Below are positions 8,879-17,869 of a stretch of DNA of 64,000 bases, one piece after another. Where the stretch lies: contig NZ_CM125436.1 in assembly GCF_052072235.1 (NCBI RefSeq), forward strand, positions 5,574,001-5,638,000. Reading direction: 5' to 3'. Origin of the DNA: Brevibacillus_D fluminis_A. GTDB lineage: Bacteria; Bacillota; Bacilli; Brevibacillales; Brevibacillaceae. The notes under the pieces were generated by a model. It was given only the letters and a program-made list of their open reading frames with translations, made no database searches and was not told the origin of the DNA. Made by a program: the position numbers and the translations under genes. Each line of letters opens with the position of its first letter. Position 1 is the stretch's first letter.

Positions 8879-9607
8879 TTATCGTTTTCCCCATTTTTCC
8901 ATCAGAACCGCGCCAACAAAACGCGGAATGGCCAGCTGTCGTTTCCAGCGAGATGGCTGCCTGAGCAGACGGTACAGCCATTCGAGGTGCAGCTTTTGCC
9001 ACAAGACAGGCGCGCGTTTGACCGTACCTGCCAATACATCAAAAACACCGCCGATTCCGATGACGATTGGCGTGTTTAGCTGGGACCAATGCTTCGCAAT
9101 CCAGAGTTCCTGTCTGGGAACGCCCATTGCGACAAATAATAAGTCTGGCGATGCTGCGTTGATTTCGTTTATCAAAAGCTGTTCTTCGTCCGCGGAAAAA
9201 TATCCGTCGCGACGACCCACGATTTTGGCCCCCGGGAAGTCTTTCTCCAATCGGGCTGCCGCCATTCGGTTGACATCGGGTGAGGCGCCGAGCAAAAAGA
9301 CTTTCCAGCCCTGCCTGTCAGCTTCTTTCATGAGGGCATCCACCAGTTCAACGCCAGTGACCCGCTCGTGCAAAGGCTTATCAAGCATTTTGGCTGCGTA
9401 GACGATTCCGATGCCATCCGGCACGACATAAGCTTGGTCCAAAATCGATTGAAAACCAGCATTTTCTTTGGCGATCATGACCACTTCAGGGTTTGCGGTG
9501 ACGACATGCGTCCGCTGTCTGGCCTCTACCCGGGCAACGAGATCGGAAACGGTCGCGTTGAATCCGAGGGTGGAGAAGGACACCCCAAGTATTTTGGCCT
9601 CTTTCAT
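8879..9607 (-). CDS. tagA: WecG/TagA/CpsF family glycosyltransferase (ManNAc transferase)
   Basis: 242 residues. Members use UDP-ManNAc to extend GlcNAc-PP-undecaprenol, giving the ManNAc-GlcNAc linkage unit. Motifs seen: TANPEVVMIAKEN (about 37-49), PDGIGIVYAAKML (about 68-80) with the family's conserved Asp, the Gly-rich FLLGASPDV (about 103-111), DLLFVAMGVPRQELWI (about 153-168) and GIGGVFDVLAG (about 183-193). It lies just upstream of tagO. The UDP-ManNAc donor could come from wecB, 46 kb away in this window. The exact acceptor is not proven; teichoic acid or pyruvylated secondary wall polymer are both possible. Confidence 0.88.
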   Translation of the reverse strand: MKEAKILGVSFSTLGFNATVSDLVARVEARQRTHVVTANPEVVMIAKENAGFQSILDQAYVVPDGIGIVYAAKMLDKPLHERVTGVELVDALMKEADRQGWKVFLLGASPDVNRMAAARLEKDFPGAKIVGRRDGYFSADEEQLLINEINAASPDLLFVAMGVPRQELWIAKHWSQLNTPIVIGIGGVFDVLAGTVKRAPVLWQKLHLEWLYRLLRQPSRWKRQLAIPRFVGAVLMEKWGKR

Positions 9608-9672
9608 GACGAATTGCCTCCAGCCAGTTATCTCGTTTGACGTGAATGTTACAGAAAAGTTACATCTACGCC

Positions 9673-9701
9673 ATTCTACTCGAATTTTGTTGATAGTACA
9701 A
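9673..9701 (-). promoter_or_regulatory. Candidate promoter of tagA
   Basis: Minus-strand -35 TTGTAC (9696-9701), 17-base spacer, -10 TAGAAT (9673-9678), roughly 65 bases before the tagA ATG. The -35 is weak. Confidence 0.4.
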
Positions 9702-9720
9702 GCTTATTCAGGTGCATTCC

Positions 9721-10164
9721 CTACTTTTGGGAGAGCGCGAAAATTAAGCCGCCCTCCGCGACAACCTTGCCGTTTACGGTTGCGGTGCCGTGCCCCTTGC
9801 CGATCGTGCCGCGCAATCGGGTCAGCTCCACGGTCAACTCGAGGGTGTCTCCCGGCTTCACCTGATCCTTGAAGCGGAATTCGTCGATTCCGGCAAAAAA
9901 CGCCAGCTTCCCTTTGTTCTCTTCCATGCTGAGCACAGCCACTGCCCCTACTTGCGCAAGCGCTTCGACAATGAGGACGCCCGGCATGACCGGGTAGCCT
10001 GGAAAATGACCTTGGAAAAACGGCTCATTGATCGTCACGTTTTTGCGGCCGACTGCGCGCTTTCCGCTTTCCAGCTCGAAAATTTGATCTACGAGCAGAA
10101 ACGGATAGCGGTGCGGGATGATTTCTTGAATTTGATTGATATCGAGAAGCGGTTTGTTTTCCAT
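9721..10164 (-). CDS. fabZ: 3-hydroxyacyl-[acyl-carrier-protein] dehydratase FabZ
   Basis: 147 residues, full length for FabZ. It dehydrates 3-hydroxyacyl-ACP to trans-2-enoyl-ACP in fatty-acid elongation. The hot-dog fold signature is complete: IIPHRYPFLLVD with the catalytic His (about residue 17-18), FFQGHFPGYPVMPGVLIVEALAQ with the catalytic Glu, and FAGIDEFRFKDQVKPGD. It lies 17 bases after the phosphatidyltransferase gene on the same strand, so the two probably share a transcript and both serve membrane lipid synthesis. ATG at 10164 is preceded by AAAGGAG. Confidence 0.95.
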   Translation of the reverse strand: MENKPLLDINQIQEIIPHRYPFLLVDQIFELESGKRAVGRKNVTINEPFFQGHFPGYPVMPGVLIVEALAQVGAVAVLSMEENKGKLAFFAGIDEFRFKDQVKPGDTLELTVELTRLRGTIGKGHGTATVNGKVVAEGGLIFALSQK

Positions 10165-10181
10165 ACGTTTGTTGTTCTCCT

Positions 10182-10709
10182 TTATTGGTGCGAGCTATTT
10201 TTGTTTAAGATGCGATATTTGCCGATATAGAGCGCGCTGGTCACAAATGAGAAGACCATCACCGCCCAAAGGATTTCTTCAGCGTAGACGTACCGATACA
10301 TCAGCAGCGGGAAGGTCATATAAAACAGCACCGTGGTCACTTTGCCAAACACGTTGGCAGGCACGGTTTTTTTCCCGCGAAAATGAAAGATGGCTGATGC
10401 TACAATCATGCCCAGATCACGGGCAAAGAAAAACAGGGCGGTCCATACACTAATCCGCTCTGTTAAAAACAAGGAACAGACAACAGCGAGCATCATTAAT
10501 TTGTCCGCCAAAGGGTCCATCATGGTGCCAAAGGAGGTTACCTGGTTGTATGTACGTGCGATGTAGCCATCAATGATATCGGTCAAGCCCGCCAAGATCA
10601 AAATTGCCAATGCTATCCCCACATGATATGGGCCTGATGAGAAAAAGACCAGCAGGTAGACAGGGATGAGCAAAATACGAAAAAAGGTAAGCAGATTCGG
10701 AATGTTCAC
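10182..10709 (-). CDS. CDP-alcohol phosphatidyltransferase (PgsA-like)
   Basis: About 175 residues with four to five membrane helices. The CDP-alcohol phosphatidyltransferase signature is complete: D-x2-DG-x2-AR-x8-G-x3-D-x3-D runs from DIIDGYIAR to GTMMDPLADK (about residues 45-72). It condenses CDP-diacylglycerol with an alcohol, most likely glycerol-3-phosphate, to start phosphatidylglycerol synthesis. A cardiolipin-type role cannot be excluded. I chose GTG at 10709 because GGAGGGG sits six bases upstream and it gives the typical MNIPNLLTFFRILL start; a TTG one codon earlier is too close to that site. fabZ follows directly. Confidence 0.85.
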   Translation of the reverse strand: MNIPNLLTFFRILLIPVYLLVFFSSGPYHVGIALAILILAGLTDIIDGYIARTYNQVTSFGTMMDPLADKLMMLAVVCSLFLTERISVWTALFFFARDLGMIVASAIFHFRGKKTVPANVFGKVTTVLFYMTFPLLMYRYVYAEEILWAVMVFSFVTSALYIGKYRILNKNSSHQ

Positions 10710-10826
10710 CAATTACCCCTCCGCAAGAGTCTCCCCTCGGTTGCGCAGATTTTGGATGTGGGCTCTCTTTCTATATAATATGCCAACATTATAACGCTAC
10801 AGACGTGGGGTCGGCAATTAAAACAG

Positions 10827-10854
10827 AAATCCCCCTCGAGGGGAGGGGGGATTT
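10827..10854 (-). terminator. Probable terminator after the FecR/Ig-like gene
   Basis: AAATCCCCC (10827-10835) pairs with GGGGGATTT (10846-10854), and the stem reaches into the stop codon of the upstream gene. Only a modest T-rich stretch follows, so strength is uncertain. Confidence 0.55.
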
Positions 10855-13800
10855 AATTGATTGTTGGGAATACCAGCAGCACATTTCTTGTGACAGGATC
10901 ATCTTCCCCAGCAATCATCACTGCATTAATGATACCCGTAACAATCGCTGATCCATTTGCGGCACCGTCTTGTGTGAATGTGAGTTTTTGGTTGTCCGCC
11001 GACCACACAAAAGTAAATTGGCTGTCCGTCATGCCATTGGATAGAGCAGTCTCTACAACCGCTTTGTACTCAGCCTTTATTGGCTTTGAAAACGTTATTG
11101 TTATTGAATCATCTGGTGCGATAAAGGATACATTGATTGGAGCTTCCACCGTAATCAGCCCGGCGATTTTGTCCGTTTGCTCCATCACGTTGTACATGGA
11201 CCCAAGCTCTCCCTTAACAGCCATGCTCGGTACAACAACATAATTCTGGTTCCCAATCAATGGATTCCCAAGAGTAATGACCAGGTTGTTACCGTCAACC
11301 GAAACACTACCGCCGCCATTCCGTTCTGCTATTGAACTTGTGGAGATCCCTTCCGTTGAAAGACTGACTCTTTCAGCCAAATGCCCTTCCGTTGCATCGA
11401 TTAACGGCTGATCGTACGGGATGGTGATGATCTGATTTTGCAAGTCATAGCTTACATTCGTTTTCACCATCTTAGGCTCTGTCTGCGACGGTGACTCGGA
11501 CGTTCCTTTCACCTTCAGCGAAAACTCTCTTGTAGCCTGAACTCCATTTCTGGAAATGGTTGCGGTCAAAGTAACCGTCGTATCAGTGTCCGGGCGCGTG
11601 ACTTCCCCAACCATTCCGAACGGAACATCAGCGGTGATCGTTATAACCGAATCGTCACTAGAGGTCCAGGCAATCATCGAACCATGTTCCCCATATTTCG
11701 GCAGCATGACATCCGTAGTGACGCTGTTTTCATTGTCCTGACCGTCAAACACGATTTCCAATGCGTTTTTGTCCAGCTCAACCGCTTCTTCATCTGCCAT
11801 CCCCGTCAGCATATCCGGCGTAATGGTCTTGCGCTCGAAGGCGACCACGTTACCATTCTTGATGGCAACCGCTGTGATCTCTGAATACGCCGAAATCATG
11901 ATGTCATCCCGTGGCACCGTCCACTCATCGTATCGGTATGAGGATTCCAACGGCTCATTTACTTTTGCGGCAAGCGGTGCAAATTCCCTTTCGCCACGTA
12001 TTGGCGGGAGACCTGGCAAACCCGGTAAAGGTTCATCCAGATTCGGATAGATGCTGTACATGATGGTTGCACCTGGATCGTCAAACGAAATATCACTGAT
12101 CTTGATTCCTTCGTTTGTAGCCGGCTCGATTGTGAATGTCGACATTTTCGGAGCCAACTCACTGACATTGGCAACGATCGGTCCCACGGGACGCCCTGCC
12201 GGCTCACCGATTTTCGTGCCGCTGAGCGCGAGCGGCTTCACCACGAAAAAGAGGTACTTGCCGACATCCTCCGGTTGAATTGTATAGGAGCCTGTATCCG
12301 CCCCCGCAATCGGAGTGGCACTTTCAAAATGCGAGCTGTCGCCTATTCTCCATTCAACCTGCGGATCGGCCAAGCTATCTCCGTCCGGATCATGAACGGT
12401 ATAGTAGCTGCTCGATACTTGCTGCCCGACCGCCGGAAGTCCTTCCAGCACGATGGTTCCTACAACCGGCTGTTGATTTGTCAGCAGATCGCTGAATGTT
12501 TCAGCAGCATTCCCTGCCTGGTCCTTGATGGCCGTGCCACTATAGGATACTTTCGCGCTTGAACCATCTCTTGAAATATACTGCGGACTTTCAACTAGGA
12601 GATGGACAGCGTTCCCTTCTACCGTCACGCTGGCAACGGCTTCGGTTTCGAAGTATTGCCCGCCACAATCAAAACCACACGTAGATTTGACTGTGAAATC
12701 ATCAATTGACGGTACCGACTGAAAATCAAGCGCTTCATTAAACAAAATCTCAATCGTGGTCGTATCATTACTATTTTGAATCAAATTGACCGAGAGCGGC
12801 ACAGGCGGCTCCGTATCGGTTGTTCCCACAACACTGATCGTATAGAGGAAGCCGCTTCTTCCATTGCTGTATTTGGTTGCGATCATCATGCCGTTGGTCA
12901 CCAACGTGCCATTTGCTGGAAGGCTGCCACCAGAACCTGTAATAACAAACGTGCCGTTTCCTGCTACCTCCAAGGCGGAACGCAAGTCACCTACCGTTTT
13001 GCCAGCAGCTACTTTGACCACGTTACCTGCAATTTCAGAGACAATACTTTCCTGACCAGCGATTACTTTCAGTTCAGGTAAAACGTCAGAAGGAGAAACT
13101 GTGATGGTTACCGTTCCCGTTTTTGCAGTGGCGGGGTTGGAAACGCCCGCTTTAACCGCCTCTACTTTGTACTTCCAAACCCCTTCGCTCAGCTGACCGG
13201 ACGTAAATGTGAACGAACCGTCTGTTGACACAGAGACAGTATGCGGGGAAGAAGGTACATGATTTGGGCTAACCAAGGTGACTAGAACGTAATCTGCCCC
13301 AACAGCTCTGCCTGATAGGAAAAGCTCATGGCGGGATGTCTCGCCTGCCCCGCTTACCTCCACAACCGGCCCTGCCGGCGGCTGCGGCACAACCACATCA
13401 CTCACCGTCACCCCAGCCTGCGCCGTCTGCTCTTGATAGCTGGCCGTCACTGTCGCATTCCCTGCTTTTACGCCGGTCACGATCCCGGACGTGACTTGGG
13501 CCACTCCTGCATCCGATGTGCTCCACTCAACCTGGGAGGTTACGTCCTCCGTTTTGTTGTCCGCATAAGTCGCGGTCAACTTGAAGCTGGTCGTCTGTCC
13601 GACATTGATGCTGGCCTGCGGCGGTGTAATCGCGAGGGCTGTCACCGCTGGTTTCACGGTTACTTGCGCAGTTGCCTGGTATTTGTCGATCGTCGCGGTC
13701 ACCGTTGTTGTACCCAGCTTGACGCCCGTTACTGTATGGCCGGAAATTGTCGCAATGCTGGAGTCTGCAATGGTCCATGCCGCCAAATCGGTGACATCCT

Positions 13801-16081
13801 GCGTTTTTCCATCCAGAAGCGTTGCCATCGCACGGAAAGAGAACGTTTTCCCTGCACTGACATTTGCCTGGCTCGGCGTGATCTTCAGCTCTTTGATATT
13901 GCTTTGGATCGCGTAGGTATGCGCTGCCGTTTTTCCTTCAAATGCAGCTGTCACTGTGACGTTCCCCGCTTTTTTCGCGGTGAACTCTCCTGTTTTGGAA
14001 ATGGCGGCGAGGTCATTGGGCGTTGCTGTCCAAACCGCTTTTTCCGTGACGTCTGTCACTGTCTTGTCGGTCAGCTTGGCGCTGGCTTTGAATGGTACCG
14101 TTTGGCCGACATAAAGCGGCTCGCTCTGTGCGCCCAGCTCCAGTTCGGCCACTTTGGGCAATCCCAGTGTGCCGCGGCCTTCTTCATGCTTGCTGACGAT
14201 TTTGAACGTGACGTCCCCTACTACAGATGGCGGCAGCTGGAAGCGCAGCTCTGTCTCACTGATGACGGTAAGCTGACTGCCGGCAAGCTGGTACACGACC
14301 TGTCCCGCTTGATTCAACACGCTGATCGTGGTTTCGTTTTGCTTGAAATGGGCGTCTTTGCCGTTGACAGTGATGGATCGTCCCGCATCTGTCGTCTCTA
14401 CCAGCACCGCATCTACTTTAACCACGCGGAGCGGTACGGTGAATGAAGGGAACGTATACGTTTTGCCGTTGATTTTCAGCGTAATCGCGTACGTGCCTTC
14501 TGTGGTGCTCTCTGGAATCGTGAAGTTTATGGTGTTATTGCTGACAACCTGGAAATTTACAAGCGGAATGCTTTGCTTTTCTTTGACCTGAATGCTTTGC
14601 TTCACATTGTCATTGCCGCCTTCCATGGACAAGGCCAACCCGCTTGACGACAAAGAAAGATTGCGTCCGCGTATGGTCCCGATCCGCTTGAAGGATGCGT
14701 CTGTCGTCACGTTCATGCTCTCAATCCGGGACGGACCATTCAGGAACGATACTTGATAGCTGTACGGTTTGCCCTCATACAGGAATTCCAGCTTGTATCG
14801 GCCATCGTCCGGCGTGCTCACTTCAAAATTCAGCTCTGTATCCGATATGGTATTGACCGTGCCAACGGAGAACGGTACATCGCCCCATTGCTTTTCATCA
14901 ATATTTACGATAAGCGGTTTGGTTTTGAAAGTCGTGTTCGTTCCTTTTACCGTCACGCGGCTGTAACTGCCATCCCCGATCGGCGCTGCCGTTACGGTGT
15001 CAATAATGGATTGGGAACTGCCCCCACCTCCACCGCCTCCGCCAGAGCCACCGCTACCTCCGCTGCCCCCGCCTCCACCGCTGTTACCTGAAGTCGGAGG
15101 AGTGGAAGAGCCGCCATTACTGCCAGGCGAACCTGGCAAGGTTGGATTTTGGTCCGGCAATGTCGGTGACTGTTGGTCGTCACTCGACTTCTTTTTGCCT
15201 GCGGAGATCGTATCCACCGGATTCGGATTCATCGGACTGTTCAGGTTGTCGGCAATCTGCTTCGCAACCTCTTGCACCACCTGGGAAAAGTCTGACGGTA
15301 CTTGAATCGTCGGGTCCTTCTCCTTTGCCGCAGCTACAAATTCGGCAGCGTGCTGCAAAAACTCATTGGACATCCCTTTGCCCGGTTTCACAAGCTCAGG
15401 GTTGCTGTACGCTTCATACACAGCATGGATGATGTCCTCTGTCGCGATGTGAAGCACCTGGCTATCCATCGCATCTACCAACGTTTTCGTATTGATGAGA
15501 CCGCCGTCGAGCCTGCCTGTCCCCGAGGCTTCTCCCCACTCATTCGACTTGACCAGTGCGGTCTCCGCTTGCGAGCCTTTCCCCAAAAGCGAAACGACTC
15601 CCTCTGTCACAAAAAGGCTGTTGCCGGTGACCAAAAGCATCGTTCCCCGTATGCCCATGACTGCGGTCGGTGTTTCATATTTGAATGAGTCATTACTATT
15701 CGACAAGCTTTGCAGTTTGGACCAGACTTGGCCTGACACGACTTTGACCGCCGTCTGGTTGCCGCCCTGCGCATTTTTGACCAAATCGCTGATCATGCTC
15801 TGCGTATTGCTGCCGACAACCAGCTTGCTGCCATCGTCGAGATCGAGCTGTGCACTGCTGTTTTTCCCTGTTGTAATCTGGTCACCACGGGTTAGCGCCA
15901 TGTTGTTAAAAGCTTTGAACGGTTTCGCACCGCCTGCCTTTTTAACCTGGACATCCCCTACAATGTGGGACAGCTTGGCTACACGCTCCAGCTTCTCAGC
16001 AGCAAACGATGGCAAGACCGAGCCTGCCACTACGATGAAAAGCAGCAAGCACATCATGTATCGCTGAATCGTACCCCCCAA
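10853..16081 (-). CDS. Giant exported FecR-domain / Ig-like repeat surface protein
   Basis: 1742 residues. A signal peptide (CLLLFIVVAGSVLPSFA) is followed by a FecR domain (about 35-170, with VGDVQV, LTRGDQITTGKNSSAQLDLDDG and TPTAVMGIRGT). Next come a helical stretch, a Ser/Gly/Pro-rich flexible linker (about 295-360), beta modules of IPT-like type, and three tandem BIG2 repeats (about 650-900, each with a VTxxxxW core). A further Ig-like or SwmB-like and atrophied Ig-type module chain reaches the C terminus. No SLH or LPXTG anchor is seen. The start is TTG at 16081, with AGGGGAG seven bases before it. It is the last gene of a minus-strand run beginning with PilZ. FecR domains are usually periplasmic or extracellular sensors; the ligand is unknown. 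Confidence 0.85.
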   Translation of the reverse strand: MGGTIQRYMMCLLLFIVVAGSVLPSFAAEKLERVAKLSHIVGDVQVKKAGGAKPFKAFNNMALTRGDQITTGKNSSAQLDLDDGSKLVVGSNTQSMISDLVKNAQGGNQTAVKVVSGQVWSKLQSLSNSNDSFKYETPTAVMGIRGTMLLVTGNSLFVTEGVVSLLGKGSQAETALVKSNEWGEASGTGRLDGGLINTKTLVDAMDSQVLHIATEDIIHAVYEAYSNPELVKPGKGMSNEFLQHAAEFVAAAKEKDPTIQVPSDFSQVVQEVAKQIADNLNSPMNPNPVDTISAGKKKSSDDQQSPTLPDQNPTLPGSPGSNGGSSTPPTSGNSGGGGGSGGSGGSGGGGGGGGSSQSIIDTVTAAPIGDGSYSRVTVKGTNTTFKTKPLIVNIDEKQWGDVPFSVGTVNTISDTELNFEVSTPDDGRYKLEFLYEGKPYSYQVSFLNGPSRIESMNVTTDASFKRIGTIRGRNLSLSSSGLALSMEGGNDNVKQSIQVKEKQSIPLVNFQVVSNNTINFTIPESTTEGTYAITLKINGKTYTFPSFTVPLRVVKVDAVLVETTDAGRSITVNGKDAHFKQNETTISVLNQAGQVVYQLAGSQLTVISETELRFQLPPSVVGDVTFKIVSKHEEGRGTLGLPKVAELELGAQSEPLYVGQTVPFKASAKLTDKTVTDVTEKAVWTATPNDLAAISKTGEFTAKKAGNVTVTAAFEGKTAAHTYAIQSNIKELKITPSQANVSAGKTFSFRAMATLLDGKTQDVTDLAAWTIADSSIATISGHTVTGVKLGTTTVTATIDKYQATAQVTVKPAVTALAITPPQASINVGQTTSFKLTATYADNKTEDVTSQVEWSTSDAGVAQVTSGIVTGVKAGNATVTASYQEQTAQAGVTVSDVVVPQPPAGPVVEVSGAGETSRHELFLSGRAVGADYVLVTLVSPNHVPSSPHTVSVSTDGSFTFTSGQLSEGVWKYKVEAVKAGVSNPATAKTGTVTITVSPSDVLPELKVIAGQESIVSEIAGNVVKVAAGKTVGDLRSALEVAGNGTFVITGSGGSLPANGTLVTNGMMIATKYSNGRSGFLYTISVVGTTDTEPPVPLSVNLIQNSNDTTTIEILFNEALDFQSVPSIDDFTVKSTCGFDCGGQYFETEAVASVTVEGNAVHLLVESPQYISRDGSSAKVSYSGTAIKDQAGNAAETFSDLLTNQQPVVGTIVLEGLPAVGQQVSSSYYTVHDPDGDSLADPQVEWRIGDSSHFESATPIAGADTGSYTIQPEDVGKYLFFVVKPLALSGTKIGEPAGRPVGPIVANVSELAPKMSTFTIEPATNEGIKISDISFDDPGATIMYSIYPNLDEPLPGLPGLPPIRGEREFAPLAAKVNEPLESSYRYDEWTVPRDDIMISAYSEITAVAIKNGNVVAFERKTITPDMLTGMADEEAVELDKNALEIVFDGQDNENSVTTDVMLPKYGEHGSMIAWTSSDDSVITITADVPFGMVGEVTRPDTDTTVTLTATISRNGVQATREFSLKVKGTSESPSQTEPKMVKTNVSYDLQNQIITIPYDQPLIDATEGHLAERVSLSTEGISTSSIAERNGGGSVSVDGNNLVITLGNPLIGNQNYVVVPSMAVKGELGSMYNVMEQTDKIAGLITVEAPINVSFIAPDDSITITFSKPIKAEYKAVVETALSNGMTDSQFTFVWSADNQKLTFTQDGAANGSAIVTGIINAVMIAGEDDPVTRNVLLVFPTIN

Positions 16082-16119
16082 CGCTATTCACTCCCCTACT
16101 CGATTTGTGTTATTCCCGA

Positions 16120-16467
16120 CTATGACAAGTAAATCGCCCATGCAATGAGCAACAAGTGAAAAATCTGGTCAGCCATGATGCCAAGCCAGCTGCTCTCCGG
16201 CGCCATCATGATCTTGCGCACCCACCATGCGACAAATGTCCGTCGGTCCAAAATGACATGGCCGAAAAAAATGACGGCGAGCGCCGGCCACGACAGCGGC
16301 TGCTTGGCCCAGATGAGATTCGCCGCGACGTACAGAACCAGTGTGTACACAGCGCAATGGACCAGCAGCGCGGCCCAGTTCTTTGCTTTATTCATCGCCA
16401 TCCATGACGTTTGAAACAAATAATCGCCAACAAAATGGGCCACCAGCAGCACTTCAAACAGTGTCAT
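16120..16467 (-). CDS. DUF3307-type small membrane protein
   Basis: 115 residues with about four hydrophobic segments. It has the pattern of the DUF3307 family: an N-terminal AHFVGDYLFQTSWMAMNKAK block and a central FGHVILDRRTFVAWWV block. No function is established. The ATG at 16467 follows GGGGAGGC. It lies 13 bases after the NHL-protein gene and 38 bases before the FecR-protein gene, so it sits inside the operon. The product may be a membrane accessory to the neighbouring surface or cyclase proteins, which is inference from position only. Confidence 0.7.
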   Translation of the reverse strand: MTLFEVLLVAHFVGDYLFQTSWMAMNKAKNWAALLVHCAVYTLVLYVAANLIWAKQPLSWPALAVIFFGHVILDRRTFVAWWVRKIMMAPESSWLGIMADQIFHLLLIAWAIYLS

Positions 16468-16480
16468 CTGTCAGCCTCCC

Positions 16481-17851
16481 CTACTTCACAGATGAAGTCA
16501 GATCAACCAGTCTGTACGCAGGGCTCCACGCAACCTGGACACCAAGCACATTCCCCAGCTCTCGAACAGGCGCCATCGTACTGCCATTGATGACGATTGC
16601 TGTGCGTAAATCGAGCTGCTTTGCCCCGCTTCGGTTGGTGAGGGTCACTTGTTTGGAAGCAGCCTGGTAAGTGACCGTAAAGCCAAGAGCTTCTGCCAGT
16701 TCTCGCAGCGGCGCATAGGTGGCGCCCTGGCGAACGACCGCCTTTGTTTTCAACTGTAGCGCTTTTCCGTTGCAGACGAACCGCACATCCGCAGGCTGCT
16801 TTCGTTCCGGAAGCGCGATTCTGTCAATTGTACGGATGGTGCGATTCCAACGGTCTGCGACCCATAGCGTCCCTTTTCCATCAACGGCGATGTCTGCCGG
16901 GCCGTCCAACTGGGCCTCTACTCCCCAACCGTTGCCGTAACCGTGCAAGTCTCCGCCCGCTACCGTGCTCACGGTACCGTCAGCGGACAGTAGACGAACC
17001 GCATGATTCATCGTATCAGCGATGTAGAGTCCGCCATCCGGGGCAAACGCCAGCCCTGTCGGAGCATAAAAACGCGCGTTGGCCGCCTGCCCATCGGCGT
17101 ATCCGCCTTTTATGTACCGGTTTTCCACCCGCTCCTCGCCGCCGCCCGCTACCGTCTTCACCGTACCTGCGGTCGTCAGCTCTCTGATCCGTTGGTTGCC
17201 CGTATCGGCAATAAACAGGTTGCCGTTCGGATCAAGCGCGATCGAAGACGGCTCATTGAACCGGGCTTCGGCTGCCGTTCCGTCATGCAGGCCGCCGATC
17301 AGCCAGCCATCGGCATCTTTTTCCGTTCCGCTGCCCGCCACCGTCGTGACGGCTCCGTCCGCAGCGATTTTACGGACCCGATGATTGAGCGTATCGGCGA
17401 CATACAGCGAACCGTCCGGCGCAATCGCCACATCGGACGGTTCATAAAATTGGGCCTCGCTGGCACGCCCGTCTTTGTACCCCGCTTCACCGGAACCTGC
17501 CACTGTTTTCATTTCCCCGGCAGGCGTCACGCGTACGATGCGGTGATGGCCGCTGTCGGCGATATAGAGCGTACCATCGGGTGCCACTGCCATGCCTTTT
17601 GGCGCAAGCAGTGACTGGGCTACGATTGTCGCTTCCTGTTCGTCCGTCGTGTGGAATGCCTTGATTAAACCCGTGTCCAATTCGCTGACATAGAGCGTCT
17701 TGCCGGCGAGCGCCGTTCCATACATGCTTCCTTGCGGGATAAACGCTGTTTCCACGCGGGCGACCGTTTCTGCAAAAGCGCCTGTAGCTGGTGCGATCAG
17801 GGCAGCCGCCACGAGTCCAAGTAACGCTGTTTTTTTCGATGCGATTCGCAT
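16481..17851 (-). CDS. Exported NHL-repeat protein with copper amine oxidase N-terminal (stalk) domain
   Basis: 456 residues. Signal peptide ALLGLVAAALIAPATGAFA. About five to six NHL beta-propeller repeats span roughly residues 40-340, each with GxLYIADTxNHRIR-type strands (for example GSLYVADTLNHRVRKI and NLFIADTGNQRIREL). The last 100 residues are a copper-amine-oxidase-N-type stalk domain (ATYAPLRELAEALGF, then TMAPVRELGNVLGV). NHL propellers bind ligands or proteins. The gap after the CHASE2-cyclase gene is only 18 bases and DUF3307 follows after 13, so it is one operon with them. It could offer an extracellular binding surface for the CHASE2 or FecR sensors; that is inference. Confidence 0.85.
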   Translation of the reverse strand: MRIASKKTALLGLVAAALIAPATGAFAETVARVETAFIPQGSMYGTALAGKTLYVSELDTGLIKAFHTTDEQEATIVAQSLLAPKGMAVAPDGTLYIADSGHHRIVRVTPAGEMKTVAGSGEAGYKDGRASEAQFYEPSDVAIAPDGSLYVADTLNHRVRKIAADGAVTTVAGSGTEKDADGWLIGGLHDGTAAEARFNEPSSIALDPNGNLFIADTGNQRIRELTTAGTVKTVAGGGEERVENRYIKGGYADGQAANARFYAPTGLAFAPDGGLYIADTMNHAVRLLSADGTVSTVAGGDLHGYGNGWGVEAQLDGPADIAVDGKGTLWVADRWNRTIRTIDRIALPERKQPADVRFVCNGKALQLKTKAVVRQGATYAPLRELAEALGFTVTYQAASKQVTLTNRSGAKQLDLRTAIVINGSTMAPVRELGNVLGVQVAWSPAYRLVDLTSSVK

Positions 17852-17869
17852 GATGCTGCAACCCCCCTG